Source: Coenobita brevimanus
Taxonomy: Eukaryota; Arthropoda; Malacostraca; Decapoda; Coenobitidae
Reading direction: 5' to 3'
Length of the DNA stretch: 64,000 nt
Assembly: GCA_032717465.1 (NCBI GenBank)
Contig: CM064655.1
Location: 18,025,335-18,089,334 of the forward strand
In this document: positions 11,175-19,441 of the stretch, piece after piece
How positions within the stretch are numbered: position 1 is the first letter of the stretch
Layout: every line of letters begins with the position of its first letter
Notes under the pieces: generated by a model
Told to the model about the DNA's origin: nothing
Seen by the model: only the letters and a program-made list of their open reading frames with translations
Database searches by the model: none
Program-made: the position numbers and the translations under genes

Positions 11175-11785
11175 TCCCACTTGTAATTAGGACAGCTACA
11201 TATCTCACTCCATGTATGTATATATTTATATATATATAAATAGGTACTAAGATATGTACATTTTTACTTGATCATAATCTTTACATTTGAGTAAAGGCAT
11301 GTGTAGCCATGATTGATTGGGTGATGTGTGACAACATCTCCTAGTGGCATTATACCATAAGTGACCCAGCATGTGTCCATGATGTATTGGATGACCTCCT
11401 CCAGGCTTTCATTCTGCTTAGAGGCCTCACTCTCACTTGTGTGCTAAAATGATCTTACACAGTTTTTTAAAACTGGTTTCTAATTAGTTTAAAATAATTT
11501 TCATTTTTGTTCTTCCTCTGCCCTTTTATCACAATTATTTTTGCCATATTGCACACAATCCACAAATTGATTGTTGAGGCTTGAGGAAGAGTGATAGCAT
11601 TGGTGACTGTCTTCAGCTTCCATGGCAGTGAGAACAAGAAACAAATACTATACTTTTAGAGTGCATCAGGTGCTATGATGTCTTAAGATTTGAGTTGGTT
11701 AACTGAGCATTAATGTGTACATTATGATGGTATAAGAATATTTGGATGCCTGTTCACTGTATCAGGTACAAATAACATGAGGTGG

Positions 11786-11791
11786 AATAAA
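11786..11791 (+). terminator. Candidate polyadenylation signal AATAAA
   Basis: First AATAAA downstream of the FEM1 stop, 612 bases after it. A second lies at 12006-12011. Hexamer match only. Confidence 0.45.
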
Positions 11792-12005
11792 GTTACAGAT
11801 TTGGCAAAGCATCAAAGTAACTTGAGCATTCCCTACTGACTACAGCATGAATACTTTAGGAATGTATTTACCAGTGAACTAATGTACAGTAATACATGCG
11901 AAGTGAATATTCATGAGTGAAGTCTATTTGAGTGCTAATGTAACCCTTGATGATCTGTGCTGAAAGTCAAAAAATCATGCTCTGGTATTTGTTTGACAAA
12001 GTTTT

Positions 12006-12011
12006 AATAAA
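12006..12011 (+). terminator. Candidate polyadenylation signal AATAAA
   Basis: Second AATAAA in the presumed 3' UTR, followed within 40 bases by GT- and T-rich sequence (GGTGTGACTTTTGTTTT), the usual downstream element. On that ground it is a better candidate than the first. Confidence 0.5.
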
Positions 12012-12734
12012 GTATCTTGGTGTGACTTTTGTTTTAAGTGTGTGAGGAAGAGTAAAGTTATAAATACTTCTTTATGTGTGTTCAGGATTAATGTTCACTG
12101 TATTAGCATTGAATTTATAATGTGTCAAGAATGTCAAGAGTGGCCTTCATTTAAGAATACTGAATTCATGTTTCTCACATTGTTGGTTTATCTGTGATAC
12201 AGTTTTACTTTTTTGTCTCATTGCTCCATTCTTTAGGTGTAGAAGTGACAATACTGCATGAGGAACAGTTTCAAGTGAATTCAGTCCATTAAAATGTTTG
12301 GCCATGATGACTGGTGTTTAAGGCATATTTATTATTAGGAACTGTTGACTTTTCAGTTTGAAATTCATCACAAAAAGTTCACTACTGATGTCTTCATGAG
12401 ATGATACTTTTCCTTTAGATACTTATGAGTTATTCACTTTAGTCTAAGAAATTACCAAGCAGTTTCTAACAAAAAATTATCCCTCATGAGATGTGGTACT
12501 GCATTTTGATTTGATATTCATGCTTCAGTGTATTTCAGTGAAGACTGCTGATTTGTTTGATCACAGTACCACTATGGAACTTTTCTTCATTAAATGTTTT
12601 TTAAAGAATAAATGTGTGTGTGTGTGTATCTCTCTCTCTCCTGGCAAATGTCACGTAGGGCCATCTAGTGAGAGACCCTGAACCTCTTCAGCAGGAGTTC
12701 ATTATAGCATTCCACATTATATTAACCATTAGTG

Positions 12735-13028
12735 CAGGGGCGTACCTAGAGATTTGGGGACCCGGGGGGCTAGATTCTCTACGGGGCCCCTAGGTTCTCT
12801 GCGGGGCCCCTCCTGGAGGGGGGCCTTGCAAAGATCCTAGCCCCCCTAATTCTAAAAACTTATCTCATATCTCAGCCGGGATTGTCGGGATGATAAATTT
12901 ACATATTTTTAAATAATAAAAAAGCTTATAAATTTTTAAGGATTTTTTGGGCCCCCCTCCACTGGGGGCCCAGGGGGCAGTTTCAAACAGCCCCCTCCCC
13001 CCCCACCACCCTCTCAGGTACGCCACTG
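12735..13028. mobile_element. hAT-type MITE
   Basis: A 294-bp segment flanked by a perfect 8-bp duplication CATTAGTG (12727-12734 and 13029-13036). Its ends are inverted: CAGGGGCGTACCT at the left and, as complement of the right end, CAGTGGCGTACCT. An 8-bp duplication and CAG-initial inverted repeats are diagnostic of the hAT superfamily. The interior is GC-rich near both ends and AT-rich in the middle, with no ORF. Confidence 0.9.
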
Positions 13029-13036
13029 CATTAGTG

Positions 13037-14245
13037 CTGTTGTACGGATAACTATGGCCAAGTAAAGCAGTTTTTAATTTTTAATGAAGTACCTGAACAT
13101 CCTATCACTCATTAAAGTTTATATATCTCCACACAACCAATCCATGGGCAGTTCCAAGGGTTGTGACTACTAACCAGGCAATATATCTGGTTTATCACAG
13201 ACTGAAATACAGTACAGTACTGTACTGAACATTTCTGGAATGCATACTGGCAATTATATATCCCACACAGACATGACAAGAACCATCCTTGGCTAACAAA
13301 CATAACTTCATTGGCTAGTGGTAGATGGTAGCATCCATTATTCAGTCACTTAATTTGTGCCTACATCCTTCACCGTCATCAATTCTTTTTGTGTCTGCAG
13401 TCCTCTCTTCATGTTTCTCCCAATTTTTCATGGCACTTTTATTACTCTTCTTTCCACTTCAGGTTGCTTTGCAATGAGTGACACACCTATTGGTTTCCTG
13501 TAACGGAGGAAACAATTTAGAATGCTGGGTGGTAACAGTATAACCAAATAATTGGGTGCTGTGAGGCCTTCCCTGGTGCCCCTTTGCAAATGCAGCATCC
13601 ATCTAAGGACCAAACCTTCACACTTTTCCCAGTGCTTTGCTATGGCAAGGCACTGTCTGCTGCAGATGAACAACCATTCATCATATGTTACAGGCTTGGA
13701 GGGGCAGTTGCTTGCTGGCTGTTGGTGGGGTCTGCTCACCCAGATAGACCAGGGGTACTCAACGACTTCGTTGGCTGAGAGAACGAGGGTGCCAAACTCT
13801 TTTATTTCTCCCACACTGATATGATTCACAAGATCCTCAACAGACAAAACATTACTTTGTTGGCTGCAAGAAAGGGTGCCAAACTCTTTTATTTTCCCAG
13901 CACAGATATGGCACAAATTCATCCTTGGTTGAAAACATGATTTTGTTGGGTGAGAGAAAGACGGTGCCAAACTCTGACTTTGGAAAATGATATGGACAAT
14001 AGCTTGAAATTAATCCTAGATCAACCTCTGCAGTCTGTTTTTTATGCTGCTTTGATCTGTCAACACTAAAGCTTGCAGCCTCGGGCAATTGCTTGATCAC
14101 CTATGTCAAAGTTATTCCTTCTCTCCAGTGCACATAAATTATTTGGCAAGCACATCAGGTGGGTCATATAGATATCACTGTGCATCTCTACAACTTCACT
14201 GCTGTGAAGTTGAAAAGTTTCAACACAAACCAAATGCAAGCACAT
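13037..14245. other. Non-coding, with a repeated unit of about 86 bp
   Basis: No gene recognised. Between 13765 and 13985 two and a half tandem copies of a unit of about 86 bp occur, each with a GGTGCCAAACTCT core and a ..TTTGTTGG(C/G)TG lead. A diverged part of the same unit (CACACAGACATGACAAGAACC and ..TTCATTGGCTAG) is found alone near 13266-13318. Minus-strand ORFs in this stretch are a by-product of the repeat. Confidence 0.55.
13765..13985. repeat. Imperfect 86-bp tandem repeat
   Basis: Units begin at about 13765, 13853 and 13939 (the last is partial). Shared core GGTGCCAAACTCTTTTATTT in the first two and GGTGCCAAACTCT in the third. Identity by eye is moderate, so the array is old. Confidence 0.7.
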
Positions 14246-14975
14246 GATAGAGGTAGACTGCATGACAATGCTGATCTTATGCTTGCGATGTGTCAGGGAG
14301 AACAGGTGGGTATTGTCAGGCACGAAAGGATTGAACTTGCTGGTGAATCTCTTGAGTGTGTGGAAGAGTTTTGTTATTTGGGAGACATATGTGCTGGAGG
14401 TGGGGTTGGAGCTAGCTTTATGGCTAGAGTGTGAACTGGTTGGAAGAAGTTCAGGGAGCTGTTGTCTCTCCTGACACTGGGAGGGCTCTCCTTCCATGCT
14501 AAGGGATGTTTGTATGCAGCATGTGTTAGGAGTCTAATGTTGTATGTTAGTGAGACCTGGGCAGTAGTGGAAGAGGATATTTGCAGGCTCAAACATACAG
14601 AAACGATGTTTAGGTGGATGTGCAGTGCGTTCCTGAGTGTGCAGTCTGGGGGAGCTAGGTTTTTGGTATAAGAGTTGAGGGGTAGGAATGGAATTGGAAT
14701 GTATCGGTGTTGTGATAAGGAGAGGTAGATTGAAATTGTTTGGGCATGTGGAGAGGATGATAATTGGGTGCAGAAAGCAAGAAACGTTAATGTTAGGGGT
14801 AGGGTTGCCAAAGGTAGGCCGAAAAAGACCTGGGACAGGGACAATGAGTGTGACCTCAGGGATAGGGGACTGAATAGGGAAGCTGCCAGAGATCGAGTAG
14901 TATGGAGAGCCACCATTAGGTGACCAAGGCCGACTTGCGCAAGCCTGTTGGAACCTTCAAAAAGGAAACAAAACG
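14246..14975 (+). mobile_element. LINE 3' fragment, copy 3
   Basis: Collinear with the C-terminal domain of the LINE at 6964-7700, starting with GAGGTAGACTGC and carrying EFCYLGDICAGG, SETWAVVEED and RRGRLKLFGHVERM in shifting frames, then the common end CCTGTTGGAACCTTCAAAAAGG and an A-rich tail. It is 5'-truncated just after the position where copy 1 carries the mariner-like element. Frames are broken by several indels. Confidence 0.85.
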
Positions 14976-15348
14976 ATATTCCTTAAAACTGAGTCTACAG
15001 AGGAAGCAGATTCAAGGTGTCTGGGTGGTGGTGGTTGATGGTGGTGTCTGGATGGTGATAGTGGGATCTGGGTGGTGATGGTGATGATGATGGTGTCTGA
15101 ATAGTAATGTGTTTATAAAAAGACCTTTTTTTATCAAGAGAAGGTACCAAAGGCTATAAACCTGCGAAGTCATTTTCTCCATAGAAAATTCAACAAAATT
15201 CAACCAAGGTCAAGATTTACTCATTTTGAGATGTGTGGACACATTGTTTAAAAGACTGGAGATCATTGGCAGAGTCAAATGCAGATTTAGGACGAGATTT
15301 CCCAAGTTGCCTGGTAGGTATGGAGATACCTCTCTTGGTTTAGTTGGG
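14976..15348. other. Non-coding with a GGT/GAT-rich minisatellite
   Basis: From about 15017 to 15110 lies a simple, GGTGAT/GGTGGT-rich tract (read as His/Thr/Pro on the minus strand). The remainder to 15348 is AT-rich and without recognised features. Confidence 0.55.
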
Positions 15349-15426
15349 GGCACAGTGGCTCAGTGGTAGAGCATCAAGCTCGTAATCGGGGGATTGTAAG
15401 TTCGAGCATCGTCCAGGACTGCCGTG
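15349..15426 (+). repeat. tRNA-like (SINE-type) sequence, not a functional tRNA
   Basis: Good internal promoter A box (TGGCTCAGTGGTAGAGC) and a B-box-like AGTTCGAGCA. An anticodon-loop-like CTCGTAAT would read Thr (CGT). The T stem does not pair and the acceptor stem pairs over only about four positions, so this is a tRNA-derived relic or SINE head rather than a gene. It abuts the foldback element at 15427. Confidence 0.6.
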
Positions 15427-15848
15427 CCGGTGTCGTATGCACCGAGTAACTTATGCTGGAAGTAACCGTTTCGCTCAGTGCGCATGCGCCGAGTGGCCGT
15501 TTAGCTTCGATTTTGAAAGTATCCGCATGTTATCTCAAATTTTGTGCCATTTATCAACAACATTGTATGAAATACATGTGTCAGGAAGATAGTTGGATGT
15601 CTTATCGACCTGTAGGTAACTATAGGCCGAGATATGGACATACGTAAATATAGATATATGTGTATGTTACAGGCAGATTGTGAAATTAGTCATTTCGTGA
15701 ATTAAGATTAGCTTATTTTAGGTTTATTTAGGTTAGGATGATCTAGAATAAGGTTAGGTTAGGTTTGGTTAGGTTAGGTTAATTTAGACTTAACAGAGAA
15801 GGGAACGGTAACTTCCAGCATAAACTCACTCCGTGCATATGACACCGG
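15427..15848. mobile_element. Foldback/MITE-like element with 48-bp inverted ends and TTAGG tracts
   Basis: The left end (CCGGTGTCGTATGCACCGAG and on to about 15475) matches the reverse complement of the right end (CCGGTGTCATATGCACGGAG, about 15801-15848) with few mismatches over about 48 bp. No convincing target duplication is visible, so the superfamily is not assigned. The interior holds TTAGG/TTTGG-type tracts at about 15713-15783. No ORF of note. Confidence 0.75.
15713..15783 (+). repeat. TTAGG-like (arthropod telomere type) tract
   Basis: Short runs of (GGTTA)n, for example GGTTAGGTTAGG at about 15752, with interruptions. TTAGG is the common arthropod telomere repeat. Here it is interstitial and inside an inverted-repeat element. 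Confidence 0.7.
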
Positions 15849-15955
15849 GAATGGTAGTGCGCTCCTGTAATCTAACGGGGCTACATGAACCAATACACGG
15901 CCTAGTTCAGGGGAATGCCATTTCTCCCGTTTCTCTTGGTTTAATGGAAAGGTAC

Positions 15956-16402
15956 TGTTATGCTGGTGTTTTTAAGGCGACTTCTCGTCCTAAAAACACT
16001 AGCGATTGAAGCGGGGTCCTCTTTCTAGACCGAAAGTAAAGCACCAACAAAGGAACAGGACATACAAACCAGGCAGTACACCTTAACACATCTAATACCT
16101 TAATTCTAACCGTTACAATACAACACAGGGTGATATTTGAGATACAGGGGAACAGGGACACAGAGTTAATTAACATTCAGCACCACAAAATATAGTTACA
16201 CTCAGTACACACTACAATGCTCATACAGGGATATCTTGAATTATATATGGTATTGTCTATGTGTCACTTTTAGGCAGGATATAGCCTACACTGAACTGAT
16301 CACAAAAGGGATAAACAAGATTGGGAGTCTGTAGGGGAAATATTACTATAAATAAGATAGGGTGCGAATAGCGACACTTGACACAGTCACCTGGTCACGG
16401 CG
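15956..16402 (-). repeat. A2 3' LTR, distal part
   Basis: Minus-strand LTR 3' end, starting TGTTATGC at 15956 in plus orientation and collinear with 30293-30733 of the A2 5' LTR. It breaks off at CACGGCG (16402), where A1 is inserted, and continues at 23078. It contains the terminal hairpin (15966-15999). Confidence 0.93.
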
Positions 16403-16406
16403 TAAA

Positions 16407-17696
16407 ATGCCCGCCGAGACCGCCACAGGACCTCCCACCACACCACCCCCCACACCACCGCCGAGCCGCCACCCCACCACCACCCCAGGAGGACACACAG
16501 GTGAGGCTAGTGATCTCGGGCAAGAGGGTCATCGGGACATCCCGGCCCTGAGCCCCTATTCCCCGCAAGTGCCCCAACCCCAGGCGTTCAGACAACCTGA
16601 ACTACTGTGCGGGCGGGGTAGTGACCGTCAGACCAGGGGTGGGACTGAAAAGAGGTCAGTTCCAAGTAACACCGTCTTGACGGTTTTGCTACACCCTCTA
16701 GGGCAGGAAGAGGCCCAAGGGGGCCAAGGCTACGGCCTTAAAAGAGAAATAGACACAGGCTACGGCCTGACAAAAAAAAAGTGTGTAAAGGGGAAGGTGA
16801 CTCCAGGCTCCGGCCTTAACACGCTGAGGAGAGAGAGTTGCCTGTGTGCATCCCTCTCCAGTTGTACTTTGGCTACGGCCAGAATACGGTCCAGGGTAGA
16901 GAGACCCTGCTACCGTACGTGTAGCGATACCCAATTACGGAAGCGGCGACTCGGGGCCGGCCTCTCGCCGGAGCAGACGGGTGATCCCGTTTCTCCGTTA
17001 GTCGATTCCCGTACGGGCAGACACTCAGTTACGACTGGGGCACGTACCAGGGTGGAGAATTCCCTGACGGTAGGATCTGTCCGTATTGGAGAGAGTGCGG
17101 CCCTCGTGCCCCTCACTCCGGCTTGTTCCCTACTGCGGGAGGAACACCACGCTGACGGCCGCTTGCCTTGGCGAAAGGGCGACCCCGATCACCCTACTGG
17201 TGTCCCTCACACGCCGGACAAGTTCACGGCACCAGCCAAAGTCCGTACTAGGGGAAGTGGAGCCCCACCTCAGCCCAATGAACACACTCAGGGAACCACG
17301 AAGAGCGTGAGTCTCCCTCAAGCCTCTTTCCCTCCGGGGAGCCCTTCGTCGCCATCCAGGCTTCTTGGCCAAGCGGAGGCGTTAGAGTGGTGGCAAGGCC
17401 CGATTGCGGAGTTACCGCCCACACCCGGACGCTCCTTAGCACTGTTGGAGCCCTACAGGAGTCGCTGCCGCAGCCCAGCCCTGACGGCGCCTCTCCCCCT
17501 GAGCACCTGCAGACCCCGGACGCCCAGGCCTCCCACCACGGTCCCCGACGACGGCGACCTAGGCTCTCTCACGCCCCGGCAGAAGAAGAAGCAGGCCCGA
17601 ATCCTCCGCCTGTTCGGTCCTAGTCCCGAGGGCCCCCGATCAGGTCGAGGGCCCCAGACTACGAGGCCTCCCTGCACCCCACCAGCGCGGCCCTAG
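16407..17696 (+). CDS. LTR-embedded ORF of A1 (unknown function)
   Basis: 429 codons starting at the ATG four bases into the LTR; the same start is used by comparison with the A2 and A3 LTRs. Residues 1-75 are Pro/Thr/His-rich (TPPPTPPPS), the middle carries diverged repeat units with Arg/Cys/Gly and Thr-Arg-Val motifs, and the C-terminal 130 residues are Arg/Pro/Ser-rich with PTPGRSL, CRSPALTAPL and ARILRLFGPSPEG, a module shared with the other LTRs. No signal peptide, membrane segment, zinc finger or protease/polymerase motif is visible, so it is not an envelope gene. I do not recognise it. In a 5' LTR it would be transcribed only from upstream of the usual start; its meaning is likely in the 3' LTR, where it joins an internal frame. 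Confidence 0.55.
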   Translation: MPAETATGPPTTPPPTPPPSRHPTTTPGGHTGEASDLGQEGHRDIPALSPYSPQVPQPQAFRQPELLCGRGSDRQTRGGTEKRSVPSNTVLTVLLHPLGQEEAQGGQGYGLKREIDTGYGLTKKKCVKGKVTPGSGLNTLRRESCLCASLSSCTLATARIRSRVERPCYRTCSDTQLRKRRLGAGLSPEQTGDPVSPLVDSRTGRHSVTTGARTRVENSLTVGSVRIGESAALVPLTPACSLLREEHHADGRLPWRKGDPDHPTGVPHTPDKFTAPAKVRTRGSGAPPQPNEHTQGTTKSVSLPQASFPPGSPSSPSRLLGQAEALEWWQGPIAELPPTPGRSLALLEPYRSRCRSPALTAPLPLSTCRPRTPRPPTTVPDDGDLGSLTPRQKKKQARILRLFGPSPEGPRSGRGPQTTRPPCTPPARP

Positions 17697-18372
17697 GAAG
17701 GAGCCGCCCCTCAGGTCGAGGCCCTAAACAAGGGAGCCTCCCTGACAGTAAGTACTAGTGACCCAACTACCCAAGAAACACGGGTAGAACAGTGATAGTG
17801 ACAAGTGACCCCTAATACAGTGACAGTGATCCAATGCACAGTGGCAGTGACTAATAAAAGTTATGTTAAACAGTGATATCGTAGTAAGTCTTGCTTGACA
17901 TTAAACAGTTCAGTTCCCCCTCTCAGAAAGGAAGCGGGGAGTTTTCTGTGGAGTCGAAGGTACGTGTGTGAGTGAGCCGTAAGGCTAGTGAAGTGTTCCC
18001 CTGCGACTAGGTGACCGTGTCGGATGTCGCCACACGCACCCTACCTTTATTATAGTATCATATCCCCCACAGACTCCCGATCACAGTGAATGTAAGTGAA
18101 ACTCCCCCGTTTATTATTATCCACCAGTGACACGACAAATGTTCTCGATTGACCATCGCAGTGAAGTGATATCTCTCTTCAATAACAGTAACCCATATCC
18201 CTGACTGCCCTGTGCCCTGTGCAAAAGTAGATTGGATCCAGTTATAAGTGTATTATTGTATCTCTGTGTTATTGTGTATCAAATATTGTGTATGTAGCAC
18301 TGTAAGGGAGAGAATTTAAGCAATAGATGTGATTCGGTGTACTGTCTCTTTTTATGCCCTGTTCCTTTGTTA

Positions 18373-18459
18373 GTGCATTACATCCGGTCTAGCCAAAGGA
18401 CCCCGTCCCAGTGCTCGTGTTTTTACGACGAGAAGTCGCCTTAAAAACACAGCATTACA
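18373..18459 (+). promoter_or_regulatory. A1 LTR terminal hairpin pair
   Basis: Stem 1 pairs GGTCT (about 18376) with AGGACC. Stem 2 pairs GTGTTTTTA (18417-18425) with TAAAAACAC (18442-18450) around a loop containing GAGAAGTC. The LTR ends nine bases later. Equivalent stems with base changes on both arms occur in the other LTRs, which argues for a retained RNA structure in R/U5. Role unknown. Confidence 0.6.
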
Positions 18460-18460
18460 C

Positions 18461-18476
18461 TGGTGGCAAGCGGTGG
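18461..18476 (+). other. A1 primer binding site
   Basis: TGGTGGCAAGCGGTGG begins one base after the LTR end, the usual place for the tRNA primer site. It starts with TGG, matching the CCA end of a tRNA. The donor tRNA was not identified. Confidence 0.75.
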
Positions 18477-18522
18477 TCCTAGATCCGAGTAACGCACGGA
18501 GGAACGCGAAAGGGAACTTACA

Positions 18523-19401
18523 ATGGCAGCTAAACCGCACATCCAATTGCCGAGGTTCAACCCGGACCAGTGTGACATAAACATATATTTGGACATGGTC
18601 AAACCCCTCCTAGACATAGGGTTTGACTCTGACAGAGAAAAGATCGCTGTCACTCTACCTAACTTGGGTAAAATAATCACTAGTGTCGCACCAAAAGTCG
18701 TCCCAGAACTGTCATGGGACCAATTCTCACAAATAGTGAGACAGGCTTTCACGCCATCCATAGGCCGAGTTGTCGCTCTTTCTCAACTCGACGCCCTCAC
18801 CTACGACGGGAACCTGGATGACACATTCACCCGGGCTAGGCGCCTCGTCAGCGCCGCCTATCCCGAGGCACCACCCAATGCCCGGGATATCCATACATTC
18901 AACGCACTGTTGAGAATCCTCCCCAGCGTAGTCAGGGAGCATTTCTCAATCTACGACCCCTCAGGGGACGTGGAAAATGACCTACAACTCGTCCGACGTC
19001 TGCTCGCCGCCCACCCCACACCACAGCCACTCCACGCGGTGACACGTTTTCCTACAAGGCAACAACCCCCTTCCAAACCTAAACTGCCGCCACATCAGCC
19101 AGCTACTGAGCCGCCCACAGTCCCTAGAGCTTACCCCCAAAAGAAGCGCTCAAACCCGAGGGAACAAGGACACCTCATCACCATTAACCCCTGGGAATTC
19201 ACGGCTTGCAGCCGCACCTGCCCTCTACACGACATTAGGGAACAGCTCAAAGCTAGCAGGCGCAGAGGTTCTCCACAAGGGCGCAAGAAAGTACCCTCCT
19301 TAGACGACGATGCCCAGGAAGACGACACACCAACGCACACCCTCTCGGGAACAGACGACGACGACCAAGAGGACACCACTCCACAGCAAATGGATTTTTA
19401 G
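18523..19401 (+). CDS. gag: Gag of element A1
   Basis: 292 codons, intact, starting MAAKPHIQLPRF. Gag forms the particle shell and packages RNA. The N-terminal 160 residues are a globular, conserved region (CDINIYLDMVKPLLDIGFD, GRVVALSQLDALTYDGNLDD), followed by a Pro-rich linker and a C-terminal block NPWEFTACSRTCPLHDIREQ then an acidic tail ending MDF. There is no CCHC zinc knuckle; a C-x3-C-x2-H motif takes its place and is conserved in both lineages. The stop TAG at 19399-19401 overlaps a T5 run. Pol lies in the -1 frame. Confidence 0.85.
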   Translation: MAAKPHIQLPRFNPDQCDINIYLDMVKPLLDIGFDSDREKIAVTLPNLGKIITSVAPKVVPELSWDQFSQIVRQAFTPSIGRVVALSQLDALTYDGNLDDTFTRARRLVSAAYPEAPPNARDIHTFNALLRILPSVVREHFSIYDPSGDVENDLQLVRRLLAAHPTPQPLHAVTRFPTRQQPPSKPKLPPHQPATEPPTVPRAYPQKKRSNPREQGHLITINPWEFTACSRTCPLHDIREQLKASRRRGSPQGRKKVPSLDDDAQEDDTPTHTLSGTDDDDQEDTTPQQMDF

Positions 19402-19441
19402 GCCCGCCCCCGCACCTCCCCATGGTGGTGGGGGCCAACTC
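19392..19441 (+). promoter_or_regulatory. Putative -1 frameshift signal at the A1 gag/pol junction
   Basis: GGATTTTTAG: gag reads GAT TTT TAG and pol reads the -1 frame, so UUU in the P site can re-pair after slipping one base while the stop waits in the A site. Directly downstream a GC-rich stem can form between GCCCGCCCCCGCACC (about 19402-19418) and GGTGGTGGGGGCC (19422-19436). The run and the stem-forming sequence recur in A2, A3 and B2, and the run in B1. It is not a canonical X-XXY-YYZ heptamer. Confidence 0.55.

Larger units (their letters stand above)
11175..12734 (+). other. Probable FEM1 3' UTR and downstream non-coding DNA
   Basis: AT-rich, no coding frame. AATAAA occurs at 11786-11791, 12006-12011 and 12607-12612, any of which could end the transcript. 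A short GT/CT microsatellite lies at about 12613-12640. Where transcription actually stops cannot be told from sequence alone. Confidence 0.6.
16403..18459 (+). repeat. A1 5' LTR (2.06 kb)
   Basis: Starts TAAAATG (ATG at 16407) and ends AGCATTACA at 18459, followed after one base by the primer binding site. The 5' 1.3 kb is occupied by an open frame. The 3' 0.75 kb is non-coding and ends with two hairpins. Confidence 0.93.

Noticed and set aside
13752..13768. hAT-like end CAGGGGTACTCAACG
   Set aside because: No matching inverted end or 8-bp duplication was found within the following kilobase.
15349..15426. Functional tRNA-Thr (CGT) gene
   Set aside because: The A and B boxes are recognisable, but the T stem and acceptor stem do not pair well; a SINE-type relic is more likely.
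15713..15783. True telomere or chromosome end
   Set aside because: Only a few imperfect TTAGG units, inside an inverted-repeat element with ordinary sequence on both sides.
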